A stretch of 64,000 bases of DNA from Fructobacillus broussonetiae (GTDB lineage Bacteria > Bacillota > Bacilli > Lactobacillales > Lactobacillaceae), in assembly GCF_018437275.1 (NCBI RefSeq), contig NZ_JAAMFK010000003.1, positions 124,001 to 188,000 on the forward strand, given 5' to 3'. Numbering within the stretch: position 1 is the stretch's first letter; the number at the start of each line of letters is the position of its first letter. Under the pieces are notes generated by a model. It had not been told where the DNA came from. It saw only the letters and a list, made by a program, of their open reading frames with translations, and did no database searches. The translations under genes were made by a program, and so were the position numbers. This document shows, piece after piece, positions 35,589-46,269 of the stretch.

Positions 35589-36564
35589 AAGCTTCTTTTC
35601 TTTCTTGAAAGACCAATGGTCGACAATCACGCTATACGCCTTGACCGCCCTTTTCTTGTTTTGGACCATTTGGCTTCGTAACCTTTCGTTGGGGATTTTT
35701 TTCGATATCCTTTGGCCTTTGACCTACCTCTTGTTTATCATGTTAGCCTTTCAGGCCTTCACTTGGCATCGAAAGCAAAAAGCATTAAAGAAAATGCTTG
35801 CTGAAGACGACCTTGAGTTCATCCCCGACTTCCAAAATCTTTCGAGCCTCGAGCACTCTTACACCGAGCTTTTGGAGCAAGTTGTTTCTCAAAAGAGTAG
35901 GCAAAAGGAGAAAAACCGGTTACAAACGGCAGACTTGAAGGACTACTACGCCCTTTGGGCCCACCAGATCAAGGTTCCCCTCTCCGTTTTGGATTTGATG
36001 AACCAAACGGGAACGGTCGATCAAAAGCAGACAAAAGAGCAACTTTTCTTGGTCAACCAATACATGGAAATGCTTCTCTCTTTCATTCGACTCCAGGACT
36101 TTAATCAGGACATGAATCTGAAAGAAATTTCCGCCCGCTCTTTGGTGATGAAGACGCTTAAAAACTATAAGGTTTGGTTCATTCAAAAGGAGCTCACGCT
36201 TTCGGTGTCCGAAAGCGACTTTACCTTCGTGTCAGATAGCAAATGGTTAACCTTTGTCTTAGAACAGATCATTTACAACGCCATTAAGTATACGAAAACC
36301 GGTGGTTTGACCATTGACTGTACCTCTGATCAAAAAATCATCATCCAAGATACGGGAATCGGGATTGATCCGGCCGACCTTCCTCAAGTTTTCCATAAAG
36401 GCTACACTGGTTTCAACGGTCGCGTTCAAGACAACGCCTCCGGCCTCGGCCTCTACCTTGTTAAATCCGTCCTAGACAAGTTAGGTCACCAGGTAAAAAT
36501 CGAATCGACCGTGGGTGTCGGAACAACAGTCACGATTGATTGTCGACAAAAACAAATGCGCTAA
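35581..36564 (+). CDS. BceS-like intramembrane-sensing histidine kinase
   Basis: The 327-residue product has two membrane helices (about 14-33 and 38-60) with almost no extracellular loop, which is the intramembrane-sensing type. His128 lies in YYALWAHQIKVPLSVLDL. The N, G1 and G2 boxes read NAIKYTKTGG, DTGIGIDPADLPQVF and SGLGLYLVKSVL. In this class the transporter itself acts as the sensor. Confidence 0.92.
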   Translation: MIKSFFSFLKDQWSTITLYALTALFLFWTIWLRNLSLGIFFDILWPLTYLLFIMLAFQAFTWHRKQKALKKMLAEDDLEFIPDFQNLSSLEHSYTELLEQVVSQKSRQKEKNRLQTADLKDYYALWAHQIKVPLSVLDLMNQTGTVDQKQTKEQLFLVNQYMEMLLSFIRLQDFNQDMNLKEISARSLVMKTLKNYKVWFIQKELTLSVSESDFTFVSDSKWLTFVLEQIIYNAIKYTKTGGLTIDCTSDQKIIIQDTGIGIDPADLPQVFHKGYTGFNGRVQDNASGLGLYLVKSVLDKLGHQVKIESTVGVGTTVTIDCRQKQMR

Positions 36565-36583
36565 CTTACAAGACTGTTAGCCA

Positions 36584-36620
36584 AAAGAAGTTCCCTGTAA
36601 GTGCGGGAACTTCTTTTTTC
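36584..36620 (+). terminator. Terminator between the kinase and transporter genes
   Basis: AAGAAGTTCCC-TGTAAGTG-CGGGAACTTCTT followed by TTTTC, 40 bases before the ABC gene. The transporter genes therefore probably have their own promoter. Confidence 0.85.
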
Positions 36621-36659
36621 TTATAGAATAGAGTTATTGATTACAAAAGGAGCTACAAG

Positions 36660-37415
36660 ATGACCCTGTTATCCGTTAACCATCTCAAAAAAGAATATAA
36701 GTCAAAGCGTTCGTCGCAGAAGGTCGAAGCACTTAGAGACATTGACTTCCAGGTTGAAGAGGGCGAATTCATTGCGATTATGGGTGAGTCGGGTTCTGGT
36801 AAATCAACACTCCTAAATTGTATTGCGACACTTGATCGACCAACGGCTGGTCAAATTCAAATTCAGGGCCGAGACCTCGCTGCCTTTAAGGATAAGGATC
36901 TAGCCTCTTTCCGTCGCGAGCACTTGGGCTTTGTCTTCCAGGAGTTCAACCTCCTCGATACCCTTTCGGTTAAGGACAACATTTATCTTCCACTGGTTCT
37001 TTCGAAAAAAACGCAAGGCAAAGAAGAAAAACTCGCGAAGCTCGCCATTCGACTTGGAATCGAAAACTTACTGGATAAATACCCCTACGAATTATCCGGT
37101 GGTCAACAACAACGCGTTGCCATTGCTCGCGCGTTGATAACGAATCCTGAGATTCTTCTCTGCGATGAGCCAACGGGTGCCCTCGATTCAAAGAACGCAT
37201 CAGAAATTTTGAACCTTTTTGACGCTTGCCATCAAAATGGCCAAACCATTCTGATGGTGACTCACTCCCCTTTGTCCGCCTCCCACGCCAAGCGTGTCCT
37301 TTTCATCAAGGATGGCATGGTCTTCCATCAGATCTACCGTGGTGATAAGAGCGAACAGGAAATGTTAGTGGCCATTAACGATGCGATGACAAACTTACTT
37401 GGGGGTCAGTCTTAA
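36660..37415 (+). CDS. BceA-like peptide-antibiotic ABC transporter, ATPase
   Basis: The 251-residue ATPase has Walker A GESGSGKST (42-50), the Q-loop VFQEFNLLDTLSV, the signature LSGGQQQRVAIARA and Walker B ILLCDEPTGALD. The ribosome site is AAAGGAG. Upstream of it only a short promoter-like TATAGAAT is seen. Confidence 0.94.
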   Translation: MTLLSVNHLKKEYKSKRSSQKVEALRDIDFQVEEGEFIAIMGESGSGKSTLLNCIATLDRPTAGQIQIQGRDLAAFKDKDLASFRREHLGFVFQEFNLLDTLSVKDNIYLPLVLSKKTQGKEEKLAKLAIRLGIENLLDKYPYELSGGQQQRVAIARALITNPEILLCDEPTGALDSKNASEILNLFDACHQNGQTILMVTHSPLSASHAKRVLFIKDGMVFHQIYRGDKSEQEMLVAINDAMTNLLGGQS

Positions 37416-37416
37416 T

Positions 37417-39432
37417 ATGTTTCACCTTAAACTTGCACTCGACTCCCTGAAAAAAAATAGCTCGACTTACATCCCCTTCCTTCTCGCTTCTGCAACAGCA
37501 GTAGCGCTGAACTTCTTGTTCCAGCTTCTGATTTACTCAAAGGGCGTGAAGGACCTCTCGATGGCAGAAGTTGTGATTCTGCTTCTTGTGTTAGGCCAAA
37601 TCGTCATTGGGATTCTATCTGTTGTTATCCTGATTTATACCTATTCTTTTTTGAAAAAAGGGAAGCAAAAAGAGTTCGGTCTTTATAGTATCTTAGGGCT
37701 CAAAAAGTCGGATTTGGTCAAAATTTCATTAATTCAGCAACTCTTCTCCTTCTTCATTGCCATTGTACTTGGACTCGTGACTGGTTTTATCTTCGCCAAG
37801 CTCATGATTTTACTGTTAATCCATTTGATCGACGGAACGACCTTTAACCTCGCCTTCTCCTGGAAGGCCCTTTTCTTCACAGTCCTTTTCTTTCTCGTTG
37901 CCTTTCTCATTCTTGCCGTCATCGACGCTGTTTCATTCTACAAAACAAACACGTTGGCTCTTTTTCAATCGGAAAAGAAAGCGTCAACGGCCCCTAAAAA
38001 TCGTTGGGTTCTCTTTGTCATCGGCTTAGCCTCACTCATTGTTGGTTACTGGCTTTCTTTGACGGTTCCTGGCCCTGTAGATGCCATTCTCCGTTTCTTC
38101 CTCGCTGCCCTTTTAATTATCATTGCCACCTACTTCTTGTTTATTGCGGGTTCGACTCTGCTATTAAAGATGCTGCAAAAGAGGGAAAGCTACTATTACA
38201 AGAGCCAGCACTTCATCACCGTTTCCAACATGCTTTTTCGAATGAAGCAAAATGCGGTGGGACTCGCTTCAATCGCCTTACTGTCTACCATGACGCTTGT
38301 CGTGACGGTAACAACTGCCTCCATGTTCTTAGGTAAAACAGACGTTGCTAACCGCATGCTCCCACGTGAGACAACGGTCTCTGTATCGGAGAACTTATTG
38401 TCAAAGGAAAAAATCGAAGAGACCGCAAAGAAGCACCATCTTTCGACGGATTCTTTTTACACGATAAGAGCCAGTTCAAAAGCCGTTGCCTACTTATCAA
38501 AAGATAACGAGCTCACCCGTTGGCGGTATGGCAGTGAGAGTGAAAAAAAGCAAAAGAAGACGAGGCCTGGTGAGCGAAACGTCCAATTCATGACGCTAAA
38601 AGATTACAATGACCTCACTCATCGAAAAGCAACCTTGGACAAAAACGAAGTGCTTATTTACTCCCTTACAAACGATCCTGGAAACAAGAAGGCCATTTTG
38701 ACACCAACAAAAAACGTGCGCCTCAACAGCAAGGATTACAAGGTCAAAGAAAACATCTCTTCCATACCTGGTATTCCATCGATGACTTCTCAATTAATGC
38801 CATCACTTTTCATCGTCATGCCGGATGAAAAAACAACGGAGCATACAGCCGAGCACTATGTACTAGCAGATGACTTAGAGAATAATTCATTAATGATGGA
38901 TACCTTCTACTTTAACCTGGAAGGAAAATTTGATGATAAAAATGCTTTCCTTGATGACCTTGAGCAATCTTTGCCATCAAATTCCGATAGCTCCCTCATG
39001 AATAAAACCATTTTGAAGAAGCTGATGAACGCCTTTTACGGCGGGTTCTTCTTCATCGGTATTCTCTTCTCCATCTCCTTTATGTTTGTGACCGGTCTCA
39101 TGGTCTACTACAAGCAGATTTCGGAAGGAAAGGCCGATAAGGCTCAGTTCGATATCTTACAGAAGGTTGGGATGTCCAAACCAGAGATTAAAAAGACAAT
39201 TCACTCGCAGATTTCTTGGCTCTTCGGCTTACCCGTTATTGTTTCAATCATTCACCTCTCATTCTCGATTGTGATGATTCAGAAGCTACTGCTGGCCTTT
39301 GCAATCCCGATGTCGTCATCCGTATACATTATCATGGCTGTCACCGTTTTCTTGATGGTCATGATCTACTTATTCATTTACCAGTTAACCTCGAAGACTT
39401 ACTTCAAACAGGTTGCGTCCCTTAACAATTAA
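37417..39432 (+). CDS. BceB-like peptide-antibiotic ABC transporter, permease
   Basis: The 671-residue permease has ten predicted membrane segments: four at the N-terminus, two near residues 200-300, a large extracellular domain (about 310-530) and the last helices. The large loop is the hallmark of BceB proteins, which sense bacitracin or lantibiotics. The ATG at 37417 follows the ATPase stop by one base. Confidence 0.93.
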   Translation: MFHLKLALDSLKKNSSTYIPFLLASATAVALNFLFQLLIYSKGVKDLSMAEVVILLLVLGQIVIGILSVVILIYTYSFLKKGKQKEFGLYSILGLKKSDLVKISLIQQLFSFFIAIVLGLVTGFIFAKLMILLLIHLIDGTTFNLAFSWKALFFTVLFFLVAFLILAVIDAVSFYKTNTLALFQSEKKASTAPKNRWVLFVIGLASLIVGYWLSLTVPGPVDAILRFFLAALLIIIATYFLFIAGSTLLLKMLQKRESYYYKSQHFITVSNMLFRMKQNAVGLASIALLSTMTLVVTVTTASMFLGKTDVANRMLPRETTVSVSENLLSKEKIEETAKKHHLSTDSFYTIRASSKAVAYLSKDNELTRWRYGSESEKKQKKTRPGERNVQFMTLKDYNDLTHRKATLDKNEVLIYSLTNDPGNKKAILTPTKNVRLNSKDYKVKENISSIPGIPSMTSQLMPSLFIVMPDEKTTEHTAEHYVLADDLENNSLMMDTFYFNLEGKFDDKNAFLDDLEQSLPSNSDSSLMNKTILKKLMNAFYGGFFFIGILFSISFMFVTGLMVYYKQISEGKADKAQFDILQKVGMSKPEIKKTIHSQISWLFGLPVIVSIIHLSFSIVMIQKLLLAFAIPMSSSVYIIMAVTVFLMVMIYLFIYQLTSKTYFKQVASLNN

Positions 39433-39444
39433 GGCGTTGGTAAA

Positions 39445-39482
39445 AAAAGCACCCGCTACTCATGTAGCGGGTGCTTTTTGTT
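39445..39482. terminator. Bidirectional terminator between the Bce permease and lysP
   Basis: AAAGCACCCGCTAC-TCATG-TAGCGGGTGCTTT with T/A runs. Confidence 0.9.
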
Positions 39483-39490
39483 TTTTCATT

Positions 39491-40936
39491 TTACTTTTCG
39501 TCCAAGTCAGACAAGTCCACTTCTGAAAGCGGAATGATCTTTGTCTTCTTCGTAAACTTGTAACCCAAGTACGGAATCACGAAGATTGGCACTGACAGGT
39601 AGGTCACTGCAATTTTTGCCCAATCAAAGTGAGCAAATGCTTCTGGGTCTTGGAACAAGACCACGACCGCACAGAGCACCAAAGCCAAGATTGGTCCGAA
39701 TGGGAATAACTTCGCTTTGTAAACCAAGTTGTCCACATCGTGCCCCTGCGCCACATAGGCTTTCCGGAAGCGCAAGTGGGAAATCGCAATTCCCATCCAT
39801 GCGAGGAATCCAGTCAAACCAGATGCCGAAACCAGCCATCCGTAAATGACGTTTCCACCCTTCATCTCTGAAGTGAAGGCCACGAGTCCAACGGCCATCG
39901 TGAGCAGAAGCGATGCCAATGGCACCCCGTTCTTCGTCAACTTAGCGAAGATTTTTGGTGCCTGACCCTTTTGGGCCAGCGAGTACAACGTACGCGTTGA
40001 CGCATACGTTCCTGAATTTGCCGCCGACAAGACTGAGGTCAAAATCACCGCGTTCATCAAGGATGCTGCAAAAGCAATTCCGGCGTTTTTGAACACAATC
40101 GTAAAGGGTGACATCAAGACGTTTCCAGAATCAGCCGCCGACATCAACCGTGGATCTTGGTAGTAAACCAAGGCTGAAATCACGAAGATCGCTCCGATGT
40201 AGAATAGCAAGATCCGCCAGAAGACGGAGTGAATCGCCTTTGGCACTGATTGGCTCGGATCCTTTGCTTCCCCAGCCGTGATTCCGATCAATTCCGTTCC
40301 CTGGAATGAGAATCCAGCAACAACGAAGACGGACAAGACACCGCCCCATCCCCCGACGAGTCCGTGGTTTCCAACATTCAAGTTGCGCATCACGTCCGTA
40401 TTCGAGTGAATGATACCAAAGATTGCTAAGACTCCAATGAACAAGAAGAAACAGATGGTCACAACCTTAATTAATGACAACCAGAACTCCGTTTCACCGA
40501 ATGTCTTCACAGAAAAGAGATTAATCAAGAAGATTAACGTCAAGGCAATCGCTGAGAAAATCCAAGATGGTACCTGCGGTAACCAGAACTGAGCGACAAG
40601 CCCAACTGTTACCGTATCGACCGCCAGCGTAATGGCCCAGTTAAACCAGTAGTTCCAGCCAAGCGCAAAACCGAAAGCCGGGTCCACGAAGCGGTTCCCA
40701 TATTCTGAAAATGATCCAGACGTTGGTGCAAAAGTCGCCATCTCACCAAGTGACGTCATCAAGAAGAAGACCATCACTCCGATGGCGAGGTAAGCTAAGA
40801 TAGCGCCCAGTGGCCCGGCCTGGGAAACAGACGCCCCAGAAGTTAGAAATAGCCCAGTTCCAATGGAACCACCCATAGCAATCATGGAGACGTGCCGGGT
40901 TTTGAGCTGGTGTTTGATTTCGTTTGGTTCTGCCAT
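39491..40936 (-). CDS. lysP: Lysine-specific amino acid permease
   Basis: The 481-residue APC-family transporter has about 12 membrane segments. Its first helix SMIAMGGSIGTGLFLTSG holds the substrate-backbone motif, and GFSFQGTELIGITAGEAKDP and ANSGTYASTRTLY are typical of LysP and other basic amino acid permeases. The lysine riboswitch upstream supports lysine as substrate. The ATG at 40936 has GGAGG upstream. Confidence 0.92.
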   Translation of the reverse strand: MAEPNEIKHQLKTRHVSMIAMGGSIGTGLFLTSGASVSQAGPLGAILAYLAIGVMVFFLMTSLGEMATFAPTSGSFSEYGNRFVDPAFGFALGWNYWFNWAITLAVDTVTVGLVAQFWLPQVPSWIFSAIALTLIFLINLFSVKTFGETEFWLSLIKVVTICFFLFIGVLAIFGIIHSNTDVMRNLNVGNHGLVGGWGGVLSVFVVAGFSFQGTELIGITAGEAKDPSQSVPKAIHSVFWRILLFYIGAIFVISALVYYQDPRLMSAADSGNVLMSPFTIVFKNAGIAFAASLMNAVILTSVLSAANSGTYASTRTLYSLAQKGQAPKIFAKLTKNGVPLASLLLTMAVGLVAFTSEMKGGNVIYGWLVSASGLTGFLAWMGIAISHLRFRKAYVAQGHDVDNLVYKAKLFPFGPILALVLCAVVVLFQDPEAFAHFDWAKIAVTYLSVPIFVIPYLGYKFTKKTKIIPLSEVDLSDLDEK

Positions 40937-40969
40937 TTGCAAAAACCTCCATTTTTGTTTTTTTACAAA

Positions 40970-41195
40970 CAAAAAGCCTCCTCTTGTTCAAAACAAAAGG
41001 AGGTGTTATCACATTTCTTAATCATGATAGCAAAGCGCACCGTTTAAAAAACGACAGTCCAACGGGTATTTCCCGAAGTCCCAAGTAATGTATCCCCCGA
41101 TACACTACTTTCGGCAACCGCACCTTTAACACTGGGTCCTCGTCTTGGGGAGACTCACCAGTGCGACTGATCTTGGTCGCAACCTCTTTGTTTGT
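40970..41195 (-). promoter_or_regulatory. Lysine riboswitch with terminator
   Basis: The minus-strand leader begins GAGGTTGCGACCAAGATCAG (near 41188) and includes GGTGAGTCTCC, GGTTGCCGAAAGTAGTG, the GGGGGATAC stem and ACTGTCG, all L-box features. It ends with CACCTCCTTTTG...CAAGAGGAGGC and a T-run (41005-40972) as expression platform. Lysine binding is expected to terminate transcription. Confidence 0.9.
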
Positions 41196-41202
41196 TGATT
41201 TT

Positions 41203-41231
41203 AGAATAGCACAGTTAAATTTTACCGTCAA
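41203..41231 (-). promoter_or_regulatory. lysP promoter
   Basis: TTGACG, 17-base spacer, TATTCT (41208-41203). The -35 lies within the last codons of the upstream gene. Confidence 0.7.
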
Positions 41232-41880
41232 CTCCGAAGAATTGCTGCCAGTGCTTACCCTGTGTTATGTAGAGCGTGGCGCTCAAACGGAAGAAGGCGT
41301 ATCCAAACAAGACCGAGCCAAGAACCGTCGATGATGACATGTCGTATTCCACAATGGATGCCGTCGCACAGAGCACGAAGACAAGGGCCAGTAACCAGCC
41401 GATGACCTTCTTTACCCAAGCAGCAAGGCGTAACCGAACGACCAAAATTTGCTGTACTTGGAAGAGGAAGAACACCCATGAAACCAAGGAAACGGATGGC
41501 ATCATTTGAAGCATAACCGGTCCGTCATCCCAATAAAAGAAGGTCAAAAGTGACCAGCCCCAGCTGATACCAATCAGAATTGTCACACAGGCCAAAGTCC
41601 ACCAGAAGCCAACCTTATACCCCAACGCCCGTAAAAAAGCGGCCCAGATTAAGTAGAGAATCCAGATGAACCAGAAATCTTTCAAAACGTAGGCGGGAAT
41701 TAAGAGTAGGCCGATTTTCGTCGAAGCCAGCGCTTGGATTCCGATTGAGAAAATCGCATCAACCATCGTCAACAACGATACGTTGAAGCGCAACATAATG
41801 GATAGAATGAAGAAAATGATCACCGAAAGAACCGGCAAGTATTGTCTTTTTTTAAGTGGATAAATCAAAAAATAACACAC
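41215..41880 (-). CDS. Multi-span membrane protein, function unknown
   Basis: The 221-residue product (GTG start at 41880 or a nearby TTG) has six to seven hydrophobic segments with Trp/Phe-rich helices (FWFIWILYLIW, FWWTLACVTILIG, ISWGWSLLTFFYWDD). I do not recognise a family. It follows trpS by 28 bases with no terminator T-run, so co-transcription is possible. The start codon is uncertain. Confidence 0.65.
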   Translation of the reverse strand: MCYFLIYPLKKRQYLPVLSVIIFFILSIMLRFNVSLLTMVDAIFSIGIQALASTKIGLLLIPAYVLKDFWFIWILYLIWAAFLRALGYKVGFWWTLACVTILIGISWGWSLLTFFYWDDGPVMLQMMPSVSLVSWVFFLFQVQQILVVRLRLAAWVKKVIGWLLALVFVLCATASIVEYDMSSSTVLGSVLFGYAFFRLSATLYITQGKHWQQFFGVDGKI

Positions 41881-41908
41881 CTTTCAACTATCTCAACGGC
41901 TAGTATGT

Positions 41909-42925
41909 TTAGCCGAAGTAATTGATTCCCATTGCAGCGCGCACTTGAGCCATCGTCTCTTCAGCTTTGGCGTTTGCCTTCTTAGAACCTTCTTCTAACA
42001 TGGCCATCACTTTGTCCATGTCCTTTGCGTATTCCATGCGGCGTTCACGGATTGGGGCCAATTCAGCTTCCATCACTTCTAACAAGTGCTTCTTCAACTT
42101 CATGTCACCCAAACCACCACGTTGGTAGTGGTCCTTTAATTCCTGGACGCGCTTCTTATCTGGATCAAAGATATCCAAGTAAGTGAACACCACGTTTCCT
42201 TCAACGTGACCTGGGTCTTCGACCTTCACGTGGGTTGGATCCGTGTACATCGACTTCACTTTTTTAGCGAGCGTTTCGGCATCGTCAGAAAGGTAGATGC
42301 CATTGTTCAATGACTTTGACATCTTAGCGTTTCCATCGATACCAGGCAAACGCCCCTGTCCCTTGGGTGGGAAAACACCTTCTGGTTCAACTAAGATATC
42401 CGTGTTGTAAGCGTGGTTGAATGAGCGAACCAATTCGCGGGTCTGTTCAATCATTGGCTTCTGGTCGTCTCCAGCTGGAACCTTCGTTGCCTTAAATAAA
42501 GTAATGTCTGCTGCCTGTGAAACAGGATAAGTTAAGAAACCAGCAGGCACACTTTCTCCGAAGTCCTTTTGCTTGATTTCCGTCTTCACCGTTGGGTTTC
42601 GTTCCAATCGGCCGAGTGAAACCAAGTTCATATAATACATCGTCAATTCTGCCAATGCTGGAATTTGCGATTGAACAAAAATCGTGGACTTGCTTGGGTC
42701 GATTCCTACAGCCAAATAGTCCAAAGCGACTTCGGCCAATGAACGTTGAATCTTTTCTGGGTCACGGGCGTTGTCCGTAAAGGCCTGCGTGTCTGCAATC
42801 ATAATGTAAGGGTCGTAAATCCCTTCGTTTTGCATTGCCACGCGGTTCTTCAATGAACCAATGTAGTGACCAATGTGTAGCTTTCCGGTTGGACGATCAC
42901 CGGTTAAATAAATTTCTTTAGTCAT
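41909..42925 (-). CDS. trpS: Tryptophan-tRNA ligase
   Basis: The 338-residue enzyme has the class I signatures [16 protein letters not shown] (HIGH) and [11 protein letters not shown] (KMSKS), and [19 protein letters not shown] 42925 has AAGGGA upstream; the longer frame is not needed. No T-box is visible in its short leader, unlike valS. Confidence 0.96.
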   Translation of the reverse strand: MTKEIYLTGDRPTGKLHIGHYIGSLKNRVAMQNEGIYDPYIMIADTQAFTDNARDPEKIQRSLAEVALDYLAVGIDPSKSTIFVQSQIPALAELTMYYMNLVSLGRLERNPTVKTEIKQKDFGESVPAGFLTYPVSQAADITLFKATKVPAGDDQKPMIEQTRELVRSFNHAYNTDILVEPEGVFPPKGQGRLPGIDGNAKMSKSLNNGIYLSDDAETLAKKVKSMYTDPTHVKVEDPGHVEGNVVFTYLDIFDPDKKRVQELKDHYQRGGLGDMKLKKHLLEVMEAELAPIRERRMEYAKDMDKVMAMLEEGSKKANAKAEETMAQVRAAMGINYFG

Positions 42926-43028
42926 GCGGTTATCCCTTATTTTATTAACCCTTTCATTATAACGAATTACGGGCATTCTTGCAGGTTCCAATCCCTTTAT
43001 CCGCCTTTTTTATGAAAAAAGCAAACAA

Positions 43029-43060
43029 AAAAGCCGCAAGCATAAATGCTTGCGACTTTT
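43029..43060 (-). terminator. tRNA-Glu terminator
   Basis: AAGTCGCAAGCA-TTTA-TGCTTGCGGCTT plus T-run on the minus strand. Confidence 0.85.
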
Positions 43061-43063
43061 TAG

Positions 43064-43135
43064 TAGCCCGTGAGAGAATCGAACTCTCGATTCCGCCGTG
43101 AAAGGGCAGCGTCTTAGCCACTTGACCAACGGGCC
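43064..43135 (-). tRNA. tRNA-Glu (UUC)
   Basis: Acceptor GGCCCGT/ACGGGCT, D-arm TGGTCAAGTGGCTAAGACG, anticodon TTC in CTTTCAC, T-arm AGTTCGATTCT. Confidence 0.95.
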
Positions 43136-43233
43136 ATGGTCAGTTGTTGCTTCATATCTCTATCAAACAACATATGTTATTGTAGCAAGGCTTAGGCTAC
43201 CCGTCAACAGAAAATCTAAAAAAATTTATTTTT

Positions 43234-44217
43234 TTAGTACCAGTGATACTCACGGTGGTGTGCCAAGGCATTTTGAGCCGTTCCGTAGCGATCCGCAATG
43301 TATTGCTTCATCGCACGAAGCTGTTCGTTGTAGTCCGTTGAATCAAAAACACCGTATTGGGCACGCAATGAAGGTGACAATTGTCCAATTCCGAAGTAAA
43401 TTCCGTTTCGGGCATTTGTACGACCTGATGATTCAAGCATGATAATGGTTTGCAAAGCATCGTTTTCAGCTTGATCATTGTTTGCTTGTTCGGCAGCTGC
43501 GTCTGCCTGGGCTTGTGCTTCTGCATCAGCTTGAGCCTTTGCATTTTCAGCAGCTTGGGCGTCAGCCTGAGCCTTTGCTTGGGCAGCAGCATCGGCATCA
43601 GCCTTTGCCTTTGCTTCTTCTGCAGCCTGGGCGTCAGCTTGAGCCTTTGCTTGAGCAGCGGCTTGGGCATCGGCATCCGCCTTTGCCTTCGCAGCGTTTT
43701 GTGCGGCTGCTGAGTCAGCTTGAGCTTGTGAATCTGCCTGACTTGCTTGGTCGTTTTGGTTGTCGTTTGCTGCAGGAGCCACTTGACCAGACGTCTTCAA
43801 AACTTGACCAACTGAAAGTTGGTTAGGGTTTGAGATGTTATTCAACGAAGCCAAGTTTGCCACTGACGTGTTGAAACGTTGCGCCAACGTCCACAAGTTG
43901 TCGCCAGCCTTCACCGTGTATGAAGCATCGGTTGCTGACTTTTCTTCTTGCTTTGAATCCTGGTTTGCAGGTTGATCTTGTGATGCCTTTTGACCAATCA
44001 CCAAACGCTTCCCAACAAAAATTTGGTCAACATTATCGATGTTGTTGTCCTTTGCCAGTTGCGCAACCGTCGTTTTGTACTGGCTGGCAATGGCTGACAA
44101 AGTGTCCCCCGCCTTAATCGTGTATTGGTCAGTCGAGTCAGCTGAGGCAGCACTCTGCCCCAATGCCACTGATCCGGCTAAACCGAACGCGACTAACAAT
44201 TTATTTTTTATTGCCAT
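43234..44217 (-). CDS. Secreted LysM protein with transglycosylase-like C-terminus
   Basis: The 327-residue product has a signal peptide (1-26, ending ASADS), two LysM domains (about 31-75 and 98-142; YTIKAGDTLSAIASQYKT and YTVKAGDNLWTLAQRFNT) and a long Ala/Gln/Lys/Asp-rich helical linker (about 165-255). A C-terminal domain follows (IIMLESSGRTNARN, FGIGQLSPSLRAQYG, MKQYIADRYGTAQNALAHH). That domain resembles aggregation-promoting factor and IsaA-type muralytic proteins. It probably binds and remodels the cell wall. Confidence 0.88.
   Translation of the reverse strand: MAIKNKLLVAFGLAGSVALGQSAASADSTDQYTIKAGDTLSAIASQYKTTVAQLAKDNNIDNVDQIFVGKRLVIGQKASQDQPANQDSKQEEKSATDASYTVKAGDNLWTLAQRFNTSVANLASLNNISNPNQLSVGQVLKTSGQVAPAANDNQNDQASQADSQAQADSAAAQNAAKAKADADAQAAAQAKAQADAQAAEEAKAKADADAAAQAKAQADAQAAENAKAQADAEAQAQADAAAEQANNDQAENDALQTIIMLESSGRTNARNGIYFGIGQLSPSLRAQYGVFDSTDYNEQLRAMKQYIADRYGTAQNALAHHREYHWY
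43490..43720 (-). repeat. Imperfect Ala-rich repeats inside the LysM protein
   Basis: The linker repeats KADADAQAAAQAKAQADAQ and a close variant about 24 residues later, followed by partial copies. At the DNA level GCTTGGGCATCGGC-like units recur, which could allow length variation. Confidence 0.6.
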
Positions 44218-44334
44218 AATAATCTCCTTTGTCTATGACATAAAGTAATCGTGAGTATTGCCCCAAAATTACTCTTACTTCTATCATACACACCTAAAGT
44301 TTAAGGCCGAATTAAAAAACGGATAAAAAAGTAT

Positions 44335-44363
44335 TAAAAAAGAGCCAGTCAAAACTGGCTCTT
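44335..44363 (-). terminator. atp operon terminator
   Basis: AAAGAGCCAGT-TTTG-ACTGGCTCTTTTTT on the minus strand. Confidence 0.9.
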
Positions 44364-44371
44364 TCTATGGA

Positions 44372-44812
44372 TTACGAATGATCGCGAAGAGAGGCAACCT
44401 GAATTCGGTTAACGGCACGCATCAAAGCGACGTGCGCCATGTCCATCTCACGCTTGTTCTTGACCTGTTGAGCATCTTTCAATCGAGCTTCTGCTCGCTC
44501 TTTTGCGCTCTTTGCACGGTCAACATCAATATCATCAGCGATTTCAGCTGAATCCGCAATAACCGTTAAAAGGTTGTCGGAGAATTCCGCAACACCACCA
44601 TTAACAGCTAACGAACGCTTTTGGCCGTCTTTTTTAACCAATAGTTCGTTGATGGCAAGGGCCGCCATGATTGGTTCGTGACCAGCCATGATACCCATTT
44701 GGCCTCCCCGCGTATTGATCACAGCGATTTCAACACCAGCGTCATCAAATACCTGACCGTCTGGCGTCACAATCTTCACCGTAATACCATTTTGCTTTTC
44801 TTGTTCAGCCAT
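44372..44812 (-). CDS. atpC: ATP synthase epsilon subunit
   Basis: The 146-residue central stalk protein has the beta-sandwich motif (GITVKIVTPDGQVFD, GGQMGIMAGHEPI) and a C-terminal helical hairpin (AKERAEARLKDAQ). It is the last gene of the operon. Confidence 0.96.
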   Translation of the reverse strand: MAEQEKQNGITVKIVTPDGQVFDDAGVEIAVINTRGGQMGIMAGHEPIMAALAINELLVKKDGQKRSLAVNGGVAEFSDNLLTVIADSAEIADDIDVDRAKSAKERAEARLKDAQQVKNKREMDMAHVALMRAVNRIQVASLRDHS

Positions 44813-44823
44813 GAATTACCCCC

Positions 44824-46236
<1,413 letters not shown>

Positions 46237-46269
46237 CTATCTCAAACGGTTAAAACCGTCATTAAATCC

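Noticed and set aside
43450-43826. Cysteine- and leucine-rich plus-strand frames opposite the LysM gene
   Set aside because: They arise from the antisense of Ala/Gln/Lys repeats and have no start signals.
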